64,000 bases of DNA from a bacterium (GCA_024224155.1 JAAENP010000385.1:1-64000), one strand, 5' to 3'. Shown: positions 17,134-26,629, counted from the stretch's first letter. Notes: generated by a model from the sequence alone, not told the origin. Program-made: numbers and translations.

Positions 17134-19263
17134 GTGAAAACGCCGGCATCTCTTCTCTTGCGCCGACTCGCCCTGGTATCGGGGGCGCTACTCGCGGCCG
17201 TCTGGCTGCTCGAGATCTGCGGATTCTTCAAGAGCCACGCGCTGGCGCGCGCGATGACCCCGGTCTTCCTGGCTTCCGGACTCGCGTTCCTGCTGAGCTC
17301 TGCCCTCGGCCTCTGGCGTTCGCCGCGTGGACCGAAGCGCAACCGAGCGCTCGTTCTCGCCGGCCTTCTCGTCGCGGCGTTCGCAGTCCAGTTCGTGGGG
17401 CTCGATTTCGAGCTCATGGACCGGCCGATCGGCGACGAGGGTGTGTTCCACGAGGTCTCCCAACTCATCAACCGTGGCGAGCCGATCCCGAAGACCTTCA
17501 ACTACGGCCACTTTCTCTACTACGCAGGAGCATTCGCAATCTGGTTCTACGACCTCTTCCCGATGGCGCTGACCTGGCTGTTCGAGGTGTTCTACGACAC
17601 GATCGAGGGCTATGGCGTGCAGCGTCTCCTGCTGATGAGCGTGAACGCGCTGCTCTCGGCCCTGGTGGCGGGGGCGGTGTTTGGCGCCGCCTACCGGGTC
17701 GCCGGCGCACCCACGGGCGCCCTGCAGCCATCGACGGGACGCGTTCAGGCGCTACCCGCCGCGGCCCTTGCCGGGTCTCTGATGGTCTTCTCTCCGCTTT
17801 TCAACGGTGTCGCGCACGAGCTGATCGCCGACGTACCGGCGGCCGCCTTCGCCGCCTTCACCCTCTATTTCGTTTCGCGCCTCCTGGAGCGGGAGGTGCT
17901 GAGCGACTACCTGTTCGCGGGAGTGACGGCCGGGCTGGCCGCCGCCAGCAAGTACCCCGGCGGCATGGTCGCCGTCGCGATCTTCGCAGTCTGGCTCTAC
18001 TGGCGGATCCGGCTCCGAAACTGGTCATGGAAGCTGCTCTGGGCGGCCCTGGCTTCACTCGGGGCGATGGTCGCGGTCATGCCCGGACTGCTCGTGTACC
18101 CGAAGATCGCCTTTCGAGGCGCGGGGCTCGACGTCTTCTTCGGGTTCCGGCAGTACGCCTACGGCGGCTGGATAGGAGTCCAGCCCGAGAGCAGTCTGAT
18201 CTGGTACGTCCGCAAGCTCCTTTTCAACTTCGGCTGGCCGGCGGTCGCCCTTGGCCTGGTCGGCCTGGCATTCCTAGCTCCCAACCAGCGCCGGCGGTGG
18301 CTGCTCATGGCCGTGTTCCCGGCAGTATACCTGACGCTGATCTTCTCGATGAGCATGGTCGTGCGTCGAAACCTCCAGGCGGCGCTGCCGGCTCTGGCGA
18401 TTCTAGTGGGAGCCGGAGTCGCGGCGGCGATCAGCAGGGCAGGGGGGCGCAAGAGCATCGGGACGGCCCTGGGATTGATCGCCCTGGCCCTCCCGGCCTG
18501 GCGAGCGACCTCTTGGAGCATCAGCCAGACGCGTCCCGGAACGCGGCAGATCGCCCGGACTTGGATCGAGGAGAACATCCCCGAAGGAGCTTCGCTGATC
18601 CGCGAGCGCTACGCACCGAAACCGAGCGAGAACTACGCCTCCGTCAGCCACCGGTTCGCCGCCTGGGTGACTCCGGCCGAGATGAAGTCCGGAGAATGGG
18701 ACTATCTCGTCCTGGCAGAACCCGCCTACGCCCGGTTCGTGGGCGCGAAGAAGTTTCGCCGTGAGTATCAGGAGGAGTACAAGCGCCGCTACCTCGAGAT
18801 GCTCGAGTTCCCGAAAGTCGCCGAGTTCGAGCCCAGCGCTTTCACTTCGGGCCCGCGGTTGACCATTTACCGGCTCGAGCCGGACGAGCCCCGATATCTC
18901 GACGAGCGCCTGTTTCTGCCCGACGAGGCGACCTTCATCTCCCATCCGGATCTGCGTCGCGACGGACCGGGCAAGCCGCTGCAGTACACCTTGCGCTGGC
19001 AGTTTGCGGTCTTCAAGGACTTCTTCTCGGCCGGTGACTACCGCCTCCAGCTCGGCATGAATCCGGCTCCCAAGGAGGGCTATCTGCACGTGGTGGATCG
19101 CAACAATCGGGAGGTCGGTAGGTTCGACCTACTGAGCGACTTCACGGTTTCCTTACCCAGAGACGAGAAGTACCTGTTTCGAGTGTTCGTCGCCCCGCCG
19201 ACGCGGTTGTATGGGGTCAAGATTCAAGGGCGGTTCGAGAGCTCGGGCGAGACGCCGCGGTAG
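17134..19263 (+). CDS. GT39/ArnT-like membrane glycosyltransferase family protein
   Basis: This is a polytopic membrane protein of about 709 residues with roughly ten to twelve helices in the first 450 residues. The first loop carries PIGDEGVFHEVSQLI, an Asp-Glu pair at the place where PMT/ArnT-type enzymes hold their catalytic acid. The next helical part and the soluble C-terminal domain (about 470-709) fit enzymes that transfer sugars from polyprenyl-phosphate donors on the outer face of the inner membrane. Acceptor and donor are unknown. The start is uncertain: TTG 17125 has GAGG 10 bases upstream, while GTG 17134 has a -10-like hexamer at leaderless spacing. I chose GTG. Confidence 0.8.
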   Translation: MKTPASLLLRRLALVSGALLAAVWLLEICGFFKSHALARAMTPVFLASGLAFLLSSALGLWRSPRGPKRNRALVLAGLLVAAFAVQFVGLDFELMDRPIGDEGVFHEVSQLINRGEPIPKTFNYGHFLYYAGAFAIWFYDLFPMALTWLFEVFYDTIEGYGVQRLLLMSVNALLSALVAGAVFGAAYRVAGAPTGALQPSTGRVQALPAAALAGSLMVFSPLFNGVAHELIADVPAAAFAAFTLYFVSRLLEREVLSDYLFAGVTAGLAAASKYPGGMVAVAIFAVWLYWRIRLRNWSWKLLWAALASLGAMVAVMPGLLVYPKIAFRGAGLDVFFGFRQYAYGGWIGVQPESSLIWYVRKLLFNFGWPAVALGLVGLAFLAPNQRRRWLLMAVFPAVYLTLIFSMSMVVRRNLQAALPALAILVGAGVAAAISRAGGRKSIGTALGLIALALPAWRATSWSISQTRPGTRQIARTWIEENIPEGASLIRERYAPKPSENYASVSHRFAAWVTPAEMKSGEWDYLVLAEPAYARFVGAKKFRREYQEEYKRRYLEMLEFPKVAEFEPSAFTSGPRLTIYRLEPDEPRYLDERLFLPDEATFISHPDLRRDGPGKPLQYTLRWQFAVFKDFFSAGDYRLQLGMNPAPKEGYLHVVDRNNREVGRFDLLSDFTVSLPRDEKYLFRVFVAPPTRLYGVKIQGRFESSGETPR

Positions 19264-19296
19264 CGGGCGTCGCGGCGGTTCACCGGAATACTGCTC

Positions 19297-19305
19297 TGAT
19301 AGCCT
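19297..19305 (+). promoter_or_regulatory. Extended -10-like element of the TPR gene
   Basis: TGATAGCCT fits TG-n-TAnnnT and ends 7 bases before ATG 19313. No ribosome site fits in the gap, which suggests a leaderless mRNA. Confidence 0.5.
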
Positions 19306-19312
19306 TCTCTGC

Positions 19313-20575
19313 ATGAATCACAAGAGCGGATACGTTCTGGCCGCGTTGACGCTGGTTCTTCTGGGTTCCACCGGAGGAGTGCTCGCGGCCGTCGGCAGAA
19401 TGCGTGGCACAGTGGTCGACGACGCCGGTAGGCCCCTGGAGGGTGTCCAGATTACCGTCACGTGTGAGGACATTCCTACCTTTCGTGCGGTGGAGACGAC
19501 CGACAAGAAAGGCACCTTTGACGTGACCTTCAACCAGCCGCATCACGACTACAGGTACCTGTTCGTCCGAGCCGGCTATCAGAGCTTCGAACAGGTCATC
19601 GGTGGTACATCGGCAAAGGTCATGAGGGAGACGTTCACCATGCATCGAGCCCAGGTGAGCGAAGAGGACGCGGCCCTGGAGACACCGATGGTAGGCGCCG
19701 ACGCGGCGATTCTGGCGTACAACGCGGGGCTCGTAGCTTTGCAGGCCGGTGATCTCGAGACCGCCAGGACCAAGTTCGAGGCGGCCATCGCCGAGGCGGG
19801 CGAGTTCGTAGAAGCGCACGCCGCCCTGGCCGGCGTCCATCTCAATCAGCGCAAGTTCGAACAAGCGGCTGCCCACGCGGAGCGGGCTCTGGCTCTACGT
19901 CCGGGAGAACGTGCCGCGTTGGAAGTGCAGTATGAAGCCTATCGCGCTCTGGGCCGAGACGAGGAGGCCAGAGTGGCGTCCGAAGCGCTAAAGACGGCGC
20001 AGGACAATGCCGCCAACGCCAGACTGGTCTACAACGAGGGCGGGGAGGCCTATCAGGCGGGAGATCTAGACACGGCTCTGTCCAAGTTTCGGGAGGCCGC
20101 GGCGCTCGACCCCAACCTCTTCGACGCCCAGCATGCGGTGGCGTCCCTCCTTCTCAAACGGGGAGAGGTAGCCGATGCGGCCGAGGTGGCCGAGACCGCG
20201 CTGGCTCTCAAGCCCAACGACAGCCGCTCTCTCGAAGTCGCCTATGAGGCCTACAACGGCCTGGGCCAGAGCGACAGGGCGACGGAGATCCTGCTTCAAC
20301 TCTCGGCACTCGACCCGCGATACGGCGCCGCCAATCTCCTCAAGCGCGGTGCCGAGTACTTCAACGGAGGCCGCGCCGAGGAGGCCCGGCCGCTCCTCGA
20401 AACCGCGCTGGCAATAGATCCTGGCCTCGCGAAGGCCCACTACATGCTGGGCCTTTACCACGTGAACAAGGGAGAGAACTCGCTCGCCAAGGAACATCTG
20501 GGCAAGTTCCTCGAGATGGCGCCAACCGACGCCGACGCGGCAACCGCCCGGGAAATGCTGGGTTTTCTCGAGTAG
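19313..20575 (+). CDS. Exported protein with carboxypeptidase-regulatory-like domain and TPRs
   Basis: This 420-residue protein has a signal peptide (about 1-26). A carboxypeptidase-regulatory-like beta-sandwich follows (about 28-110, beginning GRMRGTVVDDAGRPLEGVQ), then at least six tetratricopeptide repeats (about 140-415), for example YNAGLVALQAGDLETARTKF and YNEGGEAYQAGDLDTALSKF. It should act outside the cytoplasm as a protein-protein scaffold. The open frame extends upstream into the previous gene, but ATG 19313 supplies the signal peptide. A transglutaminase-like/TPR gene begins 3 bases after its stop. Confidence 0.85.
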   Translation: MNHKSGYVLAALTLVLLGSTGGVLAAVGRMRGTVVDDAGRPLEGVQITVTCEDIPTFRAVETTDKKGTFDVTFNQPHHDYRYLFVRAGYQSFEQVIGGTSAKVMRETFTMHRAQVSEEDAALETPMVGADAAILAYNAGLVALQAGDLETARTKFEAAIAEAGEFVEAHAALAGVHLNQRKFEQAAAHAERALALRPGERAALEVQYEAYRALGRDEEARVASEALKTAQDNAANARLVYNEGGEAYQAGDLDTALSKFREAAALDPNLFDAQHAVASLLLKRGEVADAAEVAETALALKPNDSRSLEVAYEAYNGLGQSDRATEILLQLSALDPRYGAANLLKRGAEYFNGGRAEEARPLLETALAIDPGLAKAHYMLGLYHVNKGENSLAKEHLGKFLEMAPTDADAATAREMLGFLE

Positions 20576-20578
20576 CTG

Positions 20579-21694
20579 GTGCGGAGCGGCCCAGGACGCC
20601 AGCCGGTGACGAGATCAAGGCTCCTTTTCTTCGGGCTGATCGCGACTCTGGCCTGGCTCGGAGCGCAGCCGGAAGGAGCGCTGGCTGCCGGCCTCCCATC
20701 GACGAATTCCGAGATCCTGAGACTCAGTCCGGAGATCGAACAGTTCGTCGATGCCAGTGTTCGATCGAAGGACGACCCGGGAGGAACCCTCCGAGCGCTC
20801 ATCAACGCGGTGTTCGACCCCGACGGACTCGGTATTACCTACGGCAACAGCCACACCAAGAGTCCGATCGAGACCTTCGCAACCCGCAGCGGCAACTGCC
20901 TGTCGTTTACGATGCTGTTCGTGTCGATGGCAAGGCATGCAGGCCTCGAAGCCCGTTTCAATGAAGTGGCGCAGATTTTGACCTGGGACCGGCGGGGCAA
21001 GTTCGTGGCCAACAACAGGCACATGTTCGCGGAAGTGGAGTTCGAGAACGGCCGCGTACGAGTGGACTTCCTGCCTGGCGAGAACAAGCGCTACCGCCTG
21101 GTGCGACGAATCAGCGACGAGCGGGCCCTGGCGCACTACCACAACAACCTGGGAGCGGAGTCACTCGCCGACGGCGCCATCGATCGTGCCCTCGCTCACT
21201 TCGAAACGGCTCGCGCCCTGGACGACACACTCGGCCCGGTCTGGGTCAACCAGGGAGTGGCTTACCGGCAAGCGGGCGACTTCAAGAGCGCCGAAGCGAG
21301 CTATCTGAAGGCCCTCGAGGTCGATCCTTCAGAAACCACGGCCGCGGTCAACCTAACGCTTCTGTACCGGAAGCTCGAACGAACGGATGAAGTCGAAACC
21401 TACGAGCGAAGGGTCGAGCGACACCGGCAGAGGAACCCCTTCCACCACTTCGGCCTGGGCGTCGAGGCCACGAGAAACGGTGACAATGCGGCGGCCGTCA
21501 AGCATTTCAAGGGCGCTATTTCGAGGGCGCCCGACGAGTCGGACTTTCACGTCGAGCTGGCGGGCGTGTATGCGCGGATCGGGCAGTCAGGGAAGGCCGA
21601 GCAGAGTCTCGTCAAAGCCCTCAAGCTGACCTCGGACGAGGCCGAGCGGCGGACTCTTCTCGAGCGATTGGAGCGGATTCGGGCCGGAGTCTAG
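20579..21694 (+). CDS. Exported transglutaminase-like protein with TPRs
   Basis: This 371-residue protein has an N-terminal signal sequence and a transglutaminase-like papain-fold core. A candidate triad is Cys107 (RSGNCLSF), His148 (NNRHMFAEVE) and Asp163 (RVDFLP). Three or four TPRs follow (about 185-370). The family could cleave or cross-link peptides or act as a scaffold; no substrate is evident. GTG 20579 lies 3 bases after the upstream stop; GTG 20606 is an alternative that gives a tidier signal peptide. A clear paralogue is encoded at 45291-46436, and both lie beside a VWFA-family gene. Confidence 0.82.
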   Translation: MRSGPGRQPVTRSRLLFFGLIATLAWLGAQPEGALAAGLPSTNSEILRLSPEIEQFVDASVRSKDDPGGTLRALINAVFDPDGLGITYGNSHTKSPIETFATRSGNCLSFTMLFVSMARHAGLEARFNEVAQILTWDRRGKFVANNRHMFAEVEFENGRVRVDFLPGENKRYRLVRRISDERALAHYHNNLGAESLADGAIDRALAHFETARALDDTLGPVWVNQGVAYRQAGDFKSAEASYLKALEVDPSETTAAVNLTLLYRKLERTDEVETYERRVERHRQRNPFHHFGLGVEATRNGDNAAAVKHFKGAISRAPDESDFHVELAGVYARIGQSGKAEQSLVKALKLTSDEAERRTLLERLERIRAGV

Positions 21695-21697
21695 CCT

Positions 21698-21712
21698 CGG
21701 GCTATGAGCCCG
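21698..21712. terminator. Stem-loop at a convergent gene junction
   Basis: CGGGCT and AGCCCG flank a 3-base loop. The element overlaps the stop codon of the minus-strand VWFA gene and lies 4 bases past the plus-strand stop. No T-tract follows on either strand, so intrinsic termination is doubtful. Confidence 0.35.
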
Positions 21713-23474
21713 TCTCGGATCCGGTGATCTCGAGGCGAAGAAAGGAGTCGACGAAGCCGAGCTCGTCGCGGACCCCGACGGCGATCTGCTGGTCTCCTCT
21801 GCGCATGACCACCGGCAAGGTGTAGTGCGTCGAGTGCCCTAGCGCCTCCTCGAGCTTTTCGTCCGGAATGGCCGCAGAGAACGGCAGCTTCTGGACCGGG
21901 CGCGGTTGACCGTCGGGCCCTTTGATCGTCACGTACAGCGACAGCTGAGCCACGTGAGTGCCTGAATCCGTAGGGATCAAGGCGATGTTTCGGAGGGGGA
22001 CCTGTACCTCGACACCGAGAATGTAGTCTCCGTCATCTCGCTCCTGCCGAGCTCCTGGCCTGAGGACGAGACCGAGCGGATTCTCGGCCTTTTGATAGAG
22101 AAGAGTCGCTACGGTGGCGTCCGCCATGCGATCATCGTCGGACTTGAGCTGGAAGCTCGCCCGATGACGGACTTTCAGCCCTTTGCCCCGGACCTTCACA
22201 CGGACATCGTGAACGCCTGCCTCGCTGCCGCTCGGCCGCGCAAAACCGAGTGAATAGTAGGTGTCGAAATCGTCGATGGCCGCCAGGTCGCGCTCCAAGC
22301 TCGTCGAGGCCTGAATGCGGCGGCCACCCGTGAGCTCACCGATCAGCTCGGCCGGTTCCCGGACGTTGGCCTCGAGCACATCCAGTGTCTCCGAGGCGAT
22401 GCTGCCGCCGACCGCGGCGGACCTCAAAGTCGCACCGTGATCGCTCTCGGCATCGATCGTGTACCAACCGACGCGGGCGTTGCTGGTCAGTTGCGCCAGC
22501 TCACGAACCTGGGGCATCAGATCGAACCGGCCGATCTCCCGGAAGTAGTCGGTGTCGGAGCCGACGCTCCTGAGGCCTTGCGCGGCCGGGGTACCGTCAC
22601 CGTAGCGGTAGCTCCAGGCCAGAAACATCTCCTCACCGGGCCGATTGACGATCCCCTCGCTGACGTAGAGGAGGGCTTTTCGGCCCTCGACGCCGGCGAG
22701 GGAGCTCACCACTCGACTCAGATTCCTCAGAGTCGATTGGCTGGCATTGAACTCGATCTGAGCATAGGCGCGAATGCGATTGATGAGATCCGGTGAGTCA
22801 AAGGCGACTCGCCCCTCGGCGTAGTCGGCCCGGTTGTAGATGCGGCCGGTAGTCGAGAGCTCACTCAGGATCTGCCTGCGCTCGATCTCGTTGATCCGGG
22901 GCCGGTCGGCGGCGCGCTCGAGCTCGTCCAGCATCGCGCCGAGAGCACGTGGATCATCGACGAAGTCCGAGTGAATGACGAGCTCGGGGTTGAGACTGGA
23001 CATCGTCACGAAGGCGCCCTGCTCGAGCCTTGTCGCGAGAAACTTCCTCAGGTCTCGAAAAACTCGTGCGCGGTTGACCGACCGGATGTGCTCGTTATCC
23101 ACCACGACCGCAAGGTAGAGCGTCTGGTTCGAAGGTACGCGAGCGGGCACATCGGGAAGCGCCGGAGCCTGGAGGTCTTCGGCCCGATCAGGAGACGAGA
23201 AGGCGGCGGGGCGGCCGCGAGTCGCGGTATAGAAGTTGGTGATCTCCCGAGGCGCGCCGTCCACAAGGAGCTCGAAGTCCTCGCGCTGCAAACCGGTAAC
23301 CGGCAGGCCGCTCTTGTCCGTGACGAAGACCTCGATATTGACGATATTGACGTCGACCGTTTCGAAGAAAGCCCCGGGCCGCGTAGTGAGGGTGACATCT
23401 GTCTCCTGGGCCGATGCGATACCGGCAATCGCAAGGAGCGCGAGGAGGATCGATAGGTGGCGGCGTCGGTTCAT
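21702..23474 (-). CDS. Exported VWFA-related (Acidobacteria-type) protein
   Basis: This 590-residue protein has a signal peptide (about 1-22, MNRRRHLSILLALLAIAG then ASAQ). The family's N-terminal stretch is VNIVNIEVFVTDKSGLPVTGL, followed by EDFELLVDG. A von Willebrand factor A-like domain occupies about 120-330. The metal-site motif DxSxS is replaced by D-N-E-H in VVVDNEHI, so metal binding is doubtful. Later repeats include YYSLGFARPSG and a C-terminal beta-sandwich. Function is unknown; such proteins are abundant in Acidobacteria. The frame is open for another 167 codons upstream, but that stretch contains a transcription terminator and lacks coding character, so ATG 23474 is the start. 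Confidence 0.85.
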   Translation of the reverse strand: MNRRRHLSILLALLAIAGIASAQETDVTLTTRPGAFFETVDVNIVNIEVFVTDKSGLPVTGLQREDFELLVDGAPREITNFYTATRGRPAAFSSPDRAEDLQAPALPDVPARVPSNQTLYLAVVVDNEHIRSVNRARVFRDLRKFLATRLEQGAFVTMSSLNPELVIHSDFVDDPRALGAMLDELERAADRPRINEIERRQILSELSTTGRIYNRADYAEGRVAFDSPDLINRIRAYAQIEFNASQSTLRNLSRVVSSLAGVEGRKALLYVSEGIVNRPGEEMFLAWSYRYGDGTPAAQGLRSVGSDTDYFREIGRFDLMPQVRELAQLTSNARVGWYTIDAESDHGATLRSAAVGGSIASETLDVLEANVREPAELIGELTGGRRIQASTSLERDLAAIDDFDTYYSLGFARPSGSEAGVHDVRVKVRGKGLKVRHRASFQLKSDDDRMADATVATLLYQKAENPLGLVLRPGARQERDDGDYILGVEVQVPLRNIALIPTDSGTHVAQLSLYVTIKGPDGQPRPVQKLPFSAAIPDEKLEEALGHSTHYTLPVVMRRGDQQIAVGVRDELGFVDSFLRLEITGSETGS

Positions 23475-23494
23475 CTCGGGCTCTCGCTGTTTTG

Positions 23495-23503
23495 AGGCTA
23501 TCA
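23495..23503 (-). promoter_or_regulatory. Extended -10-like element of the VWFA gene
   Basis: On the minus strand TGATAGCCT lies 20 bases before ATG 23474. The downstream leader contains GCGAGAG but no strong ribosome site. It is identical to the element at 19297-19305. Confidence 0.5.
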
Positions 23504-23572
23504 CCGGTATCGGGGCCTCTGGATCACTACGAGCGGAGGCCGATGGCAGTTTGCGCGCCGGCCATGAAGGGC

Positions 23573-23599
23573 AAAAAGAAAGAGGGCCCGAAGGCCCTC
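23573..23599 (-). terminator. Rho-independent terminator of the TonB-dependent receptor gene
   Basis: On the minus strand GAGGGCC-TTCG-GGCCCTC forms a perfect 7-bp stem with a stable UUCG tetraloop. It is followed at once by TTTCTTTTT. It begins 27 bases after the receptor's stop codon and also separates the receptor from the VWFA gene. Confidence 0.88.
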
Positions 23600-23626
23600 G
23601 CGTGATCGGAACGGGACGGAGCGAGG

Positions 23627-26600
23627 CTAGAAGCGTAGCCTCGCGCCGAGGAAGTATCTCCTGGGCGGAACGAACCGCAGGCCCTCCCTGTAATTCGGCT
23701 GAGCCACCCGGCTCTCGATCTGAGTCGCCTTCTGATCGTCCAGGATATTGAAGATGTCGACAAAGAAGTCGGCCTGGAGTCGTCCGCTGCCGGTCCAGAG
23801 ATAGGCCAGGCGGGTGTCCAGGATCCCAAACGAGGGCATCTCCAGCTGTCCGACGGAGTCCGGTGCTACCCAGCGATCGGAGATACCAGCGAAATCGAAG
23901 GCTGTGTCGACGCGGTTCGGCAGGTAGCGCCGAGACGCGAGGAAAGTGTTGTTGACGATCGCGCCGGAGTTCCACCGGTAGGAGCCACCGACTTGGAAGC
24001 CGTTATCGAAGTTGTACGAACCGGCGACCTTGGCCAGCTGCTCGACGAGCCCGGGAGTCGTGCCCTCCAGATTCGGCGCCCGTGGATCGAGCCACAGCAC
24101 ATCACCCGCGAAGTCGAAGTTCGAATCCGAAGAGGTGTTGGCCTCGCCGTCCGCATAGTTGAAGGAGGCGATCATCTGCCAGTTGTCGCTGTAGCGCTTG
24201 CGGAAGATGAGCTCGATGCCGTCCCAGTCGCGGAAGTTCCCCGGTGGCAGGGTCATGAGCAGGAAGTTCGCGTTCGGACGCGTGGTGAAGCCGAAGAAGT
24301 CCAGACCCAGGAAGAGGGAGTCGGGGTCATCGACCGGGCCCGGGTAATCGTCGTTATACAGCGTGGGGCTGTAGTCCTCGATGATGTCCCGGGTTTCGCG
24401 CATGATGAGGTTGCCCTCGAAGCTCATGTTGCGACCGATGTCCCGCTTGTAGCCGACCTGGTATTCGTCGGTGTAGGGCGTCGCGGTGGCGGGGGCGAAG
24501 AACCCATCGAAGCCCTCGGCAACGCCGCCGCGGGTCCGGTAGTTGACCCATTGACCGATCGGGTCCACGAACACCTGCTCCTCGAGTACGCGCGAGGTAA
24601 GCGCGCCGACGAAGTCGGTCGCGTTGAGCCGAATCGGATCGTAGTAGCGGCCGTAGTAGAAGGAGAGGCGCTCCTTGCCGTCCCCTCTGAGGTCGTAGGC
24701 CACGCTGACGCGAGGCGCTATCTCGTTGTCGAAGGTGAAGGCACTCTCGCCGGTGTCGGCGAACTGCTCCCATTCCTCCGTACGGATACCGGCGTTGACG
24801 CTCCAACGCTTCCACTGCCAGTTGTCCTGGAGGTAGTAGGTCGTGCCCTCGATGAAGCCCGTCGCGGCTCCCGAGGCGGTCTGCTGGCGACGGCTGTAGT
24901 TGATCAGGCCGTCGGGATTGCCGGCGGTCGAATTGTAGGTCATGTTCGCGGCGAGCTCGGCCTGGCTGATCGTGCCGTCGTTGTTCGTGTCGTAGGCCGC
25001 AAAGACCGTGGCCTGATCGGTCGCCGAGAGCCGGTCGAGACCCTCGATGAACCCGACGTAGTCGTCGGTGGTCAGTGCGTCGAAGAAAACGGTCGTGAAG
25101 TTCTCGACGATGTCCTGGTTCGAGATGTTCTGGCCCAGGTAACGTGTGTCGAGCGAGGTCCAGTCGTTCGTGCCCCCGGTACCGCCGACGTAGTTTTCGT
25201 CCTCGAACTCGGTAGCCTCGGCGAAGTCGAAGCCAAACTTGATCGAGTGGTCACCCCAAGAGCTGTCGAACAGGTACTCGAGAGACCCGCGAAGGCTCTC
25301 GGTGCCGCGCGTGTCGCCGTCGTTGTTGCCGTCGCCGCCGAGCTGCTCGTCAACGAAGGGTGTAAACGGGTCTCCCGAGCGGAAGCTGACGTCGTTTCTC
25401 GGTTCCTGAAGCGCAGAGATGCTGTTGAGATCGCCCTCGTGCTCGGAGAAGCCGAGCTCGAGGGAGGCATTGGCGAACACCCGCGAGTAGCTCAGCAGGG
25501 TTCGCTCGCCACCGCGCTCCTCGCCGAAGTCGCGGTTGTTCTGAAGGTTCGGATTGGCCTGGCCCGTGACGTCGGTGGGGTCGTCCAGGAAGACGCCACT
25601 AAAGAGGTCCTTGTCGGTAGCCGCGAACGAGATCTTGAAGAAGCTCTGGTCGGAGTCCCTTTCGACGGTGCGAAGTGGCGTACCCTGGGCGTTGGTTATG
25701 GTGTCCTCGCGGTTGACGTTGCGGAAGCTGGCAAAGAACCAGGCCTTGTCGCGGACGAGCGGTCCACCGAAGGTGACCGCGGCGTCGGTGATGTCGAAGT
25801 CCTGGTCCTCAAAGTTCTTGTCGGACTCGACCAGGCTGTCGTTCTGGATGTAGTAGTTGACGGATCCCGTGAACTGATTGCCGCCACTCTTGGTGATCAC
25901 GTTCGAGACCAGACCCTGGGCGCCGACGTATTCGGCGGGAAGCCCGCCGGTAAGAACGCTCTGCTCCTGGATGATCTCGGTGTTGAGGTCGGTGAGGCCA
26001 ACGCCATCTTTGAGATCGGTGACGTTGATGCCTTCGAAATAGTAGTAGTTGTCTCGCGACTCACCGACTTCACCCTGAAGGTCACGGTAGTTGATGCCCG
26101 AGCGCGACGCCGGGTTGAGCCCCCGGCCTTGATACTCGACCGGCGCCTGAACGCCCGGAACGAGCTGCAGATAGTCCTGGTAGCTGCGTTGCGTCGGCAG
26201 CGATTCGGTCAACTGCAGGGTGATGTCCTGGCCGGTTACCGCGCTGGTGACGTCGACGATCGGAGAGTCGCCGGTAACGACGATCTCTTCCGCGACGGCT
26301 CCAACAGAGAGCACGATCGTGATCGGGACGTCCTGACCGGCTCGCACCACGATCCCTCCGCTTCTGACCGTGGCAAAACCGTCGAGGGTCGTCGTCACCA
26401 CGTAGTTAGTGGCCGGGTCTAGAGCCGCGAGGACAGCTTGGCCGGCCGCGTCGGTTACTGCTACTCGGCGGGTGAGGGTCTGATCGGATTGCGCTTCGAC
26501 GCTTGCACCGGGTAGCCTGCTGCCGTCTTCATCAGCGACAGTGACCGTTACGGTGCCCCGCTGCGCCTGGCCAAACGCCGCACCGGCGACGACGGCCAGC

Positions 26601-26629
26601 AGAGCCATGCTAAAGAGTACGCGCCTCAA
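23627..26629 (-). CDS. Oar-like TonB-dependent receptor with an embedded EF-hand
   Basis: This 1000-residue outer-membrane protein has a signal peptide (about 1-20). A carboxypeptidase-regulatory-like domain follows (about 24-110, RGTVTVTVADEDGSRLPGASV), then a plug domain (about 112-250, starting AEEIVVTGDSPIVDV) and a long beta-barrel ending in RRYFLGARLRF with a terminal Phe. Members import large ligands or peptides across the outer membrane with TonB energy. Unusually, residues 547-558 (DTNNDGTISQAE) form a canonical calcium-binding EF-hand loop within a probable extracellular loop. Translation starts at TTG 26629 behind a perfect AAGGAGGT site (26634-26641). A terminator follows the gene. 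Confidence 0.93.
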   Translation of the reverse strand: MRRVLFSMALLAVVAGAAFGQAQRGTVTVTVADEDGSRLPGASVEAQSDQTLTRRVAVTDAAGQAVLAALDPATNYVVTTTLDGFATVRSGGIVVRAGQDVPITIVLSVGAVAEEIVVTGDSPIVDVTSAVTGQDITLQLTESLPTQRSYQDYLQLVPGVQAPVEYQGRGLNPASRSGINYRDLQGEVGESRDNYYYFEGINVTDLKDGVGLTDLNTEIIQEQSVLTGGLPAEYVGAQGLVSNVITKSGGNQFTGSVNYYIQNDSLVESDKNFEDQDFDITDAAVTFGGPLVRDKAWFFASFRNVNREDTITNAQGTPLRTVERDSDQSFFKISFAATDKDLFSGVFLDDPTDVTGQANPNLQNNRDFGEERGGERTLLSYSRVFANASLELGFSEHEGDLNSISALQEPRNDVSFRSGDPFTPFVDEQLGGDGNNDGDTRGTESLRGSLEYLFDSSWGDHSIKFGFDFAEATEFEDENYVGGTGGTNDWTSLDTRYLGQNISNQDIVENFTTVFFDALTTDDYVGFIEGLDRLSATDQATVFAAYDTNNDGTISQAELAANMTYNSTAGNPDGLINYSRRQQTASGAATGFIEGTTYYLQDNWQWKRWSVNAGIRTEEWEQFADTGESAFTFDNEIAPRVSVAYDLRGDGKERLSFYYGRYYDPIRLNATDFVGALTSRVLEEQVFVDPIGQWVNYRTRGGVAEGFDGFFAPATATPYTDEYQVGYKRDIGRNMSFEGNLIMRETRDIIEDYSPTLYNDDYPGPVDDPDSLFLGLDFFGFTTRPNANFLLMTLPPGNFRDWDGIELIFRKRYSDNWQMIASFNYADGEANTSSDSNFDFAGDVLWLDPRAPNLEGTTPGLVEQLAKVAGSYNFDNGFQVGGSYRWNSGAIVNNTFLASRRYLPNRVDTAFDFAGISDRWVAPDSVGQLEMPSFGILDTRLAYLWTGSGRLQADFFVDIFNILDDQKATQIESRVAQPNYREGLRFVPPRRYFLGARLRF

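Noticed and set aside
23475-23975. 167-codon N-terminal extension of the first VWFA frame
   Set aside because: It contains the receptor's terminator and lies in front of a clean signal peptide at ATG 23474.
23993-26422. An 809-codon open frame on the plus strand
   Set aside because: It is antisense to the TonB-dependent receptor. The composition is Val/Glu-rich shadow coding with no motif.
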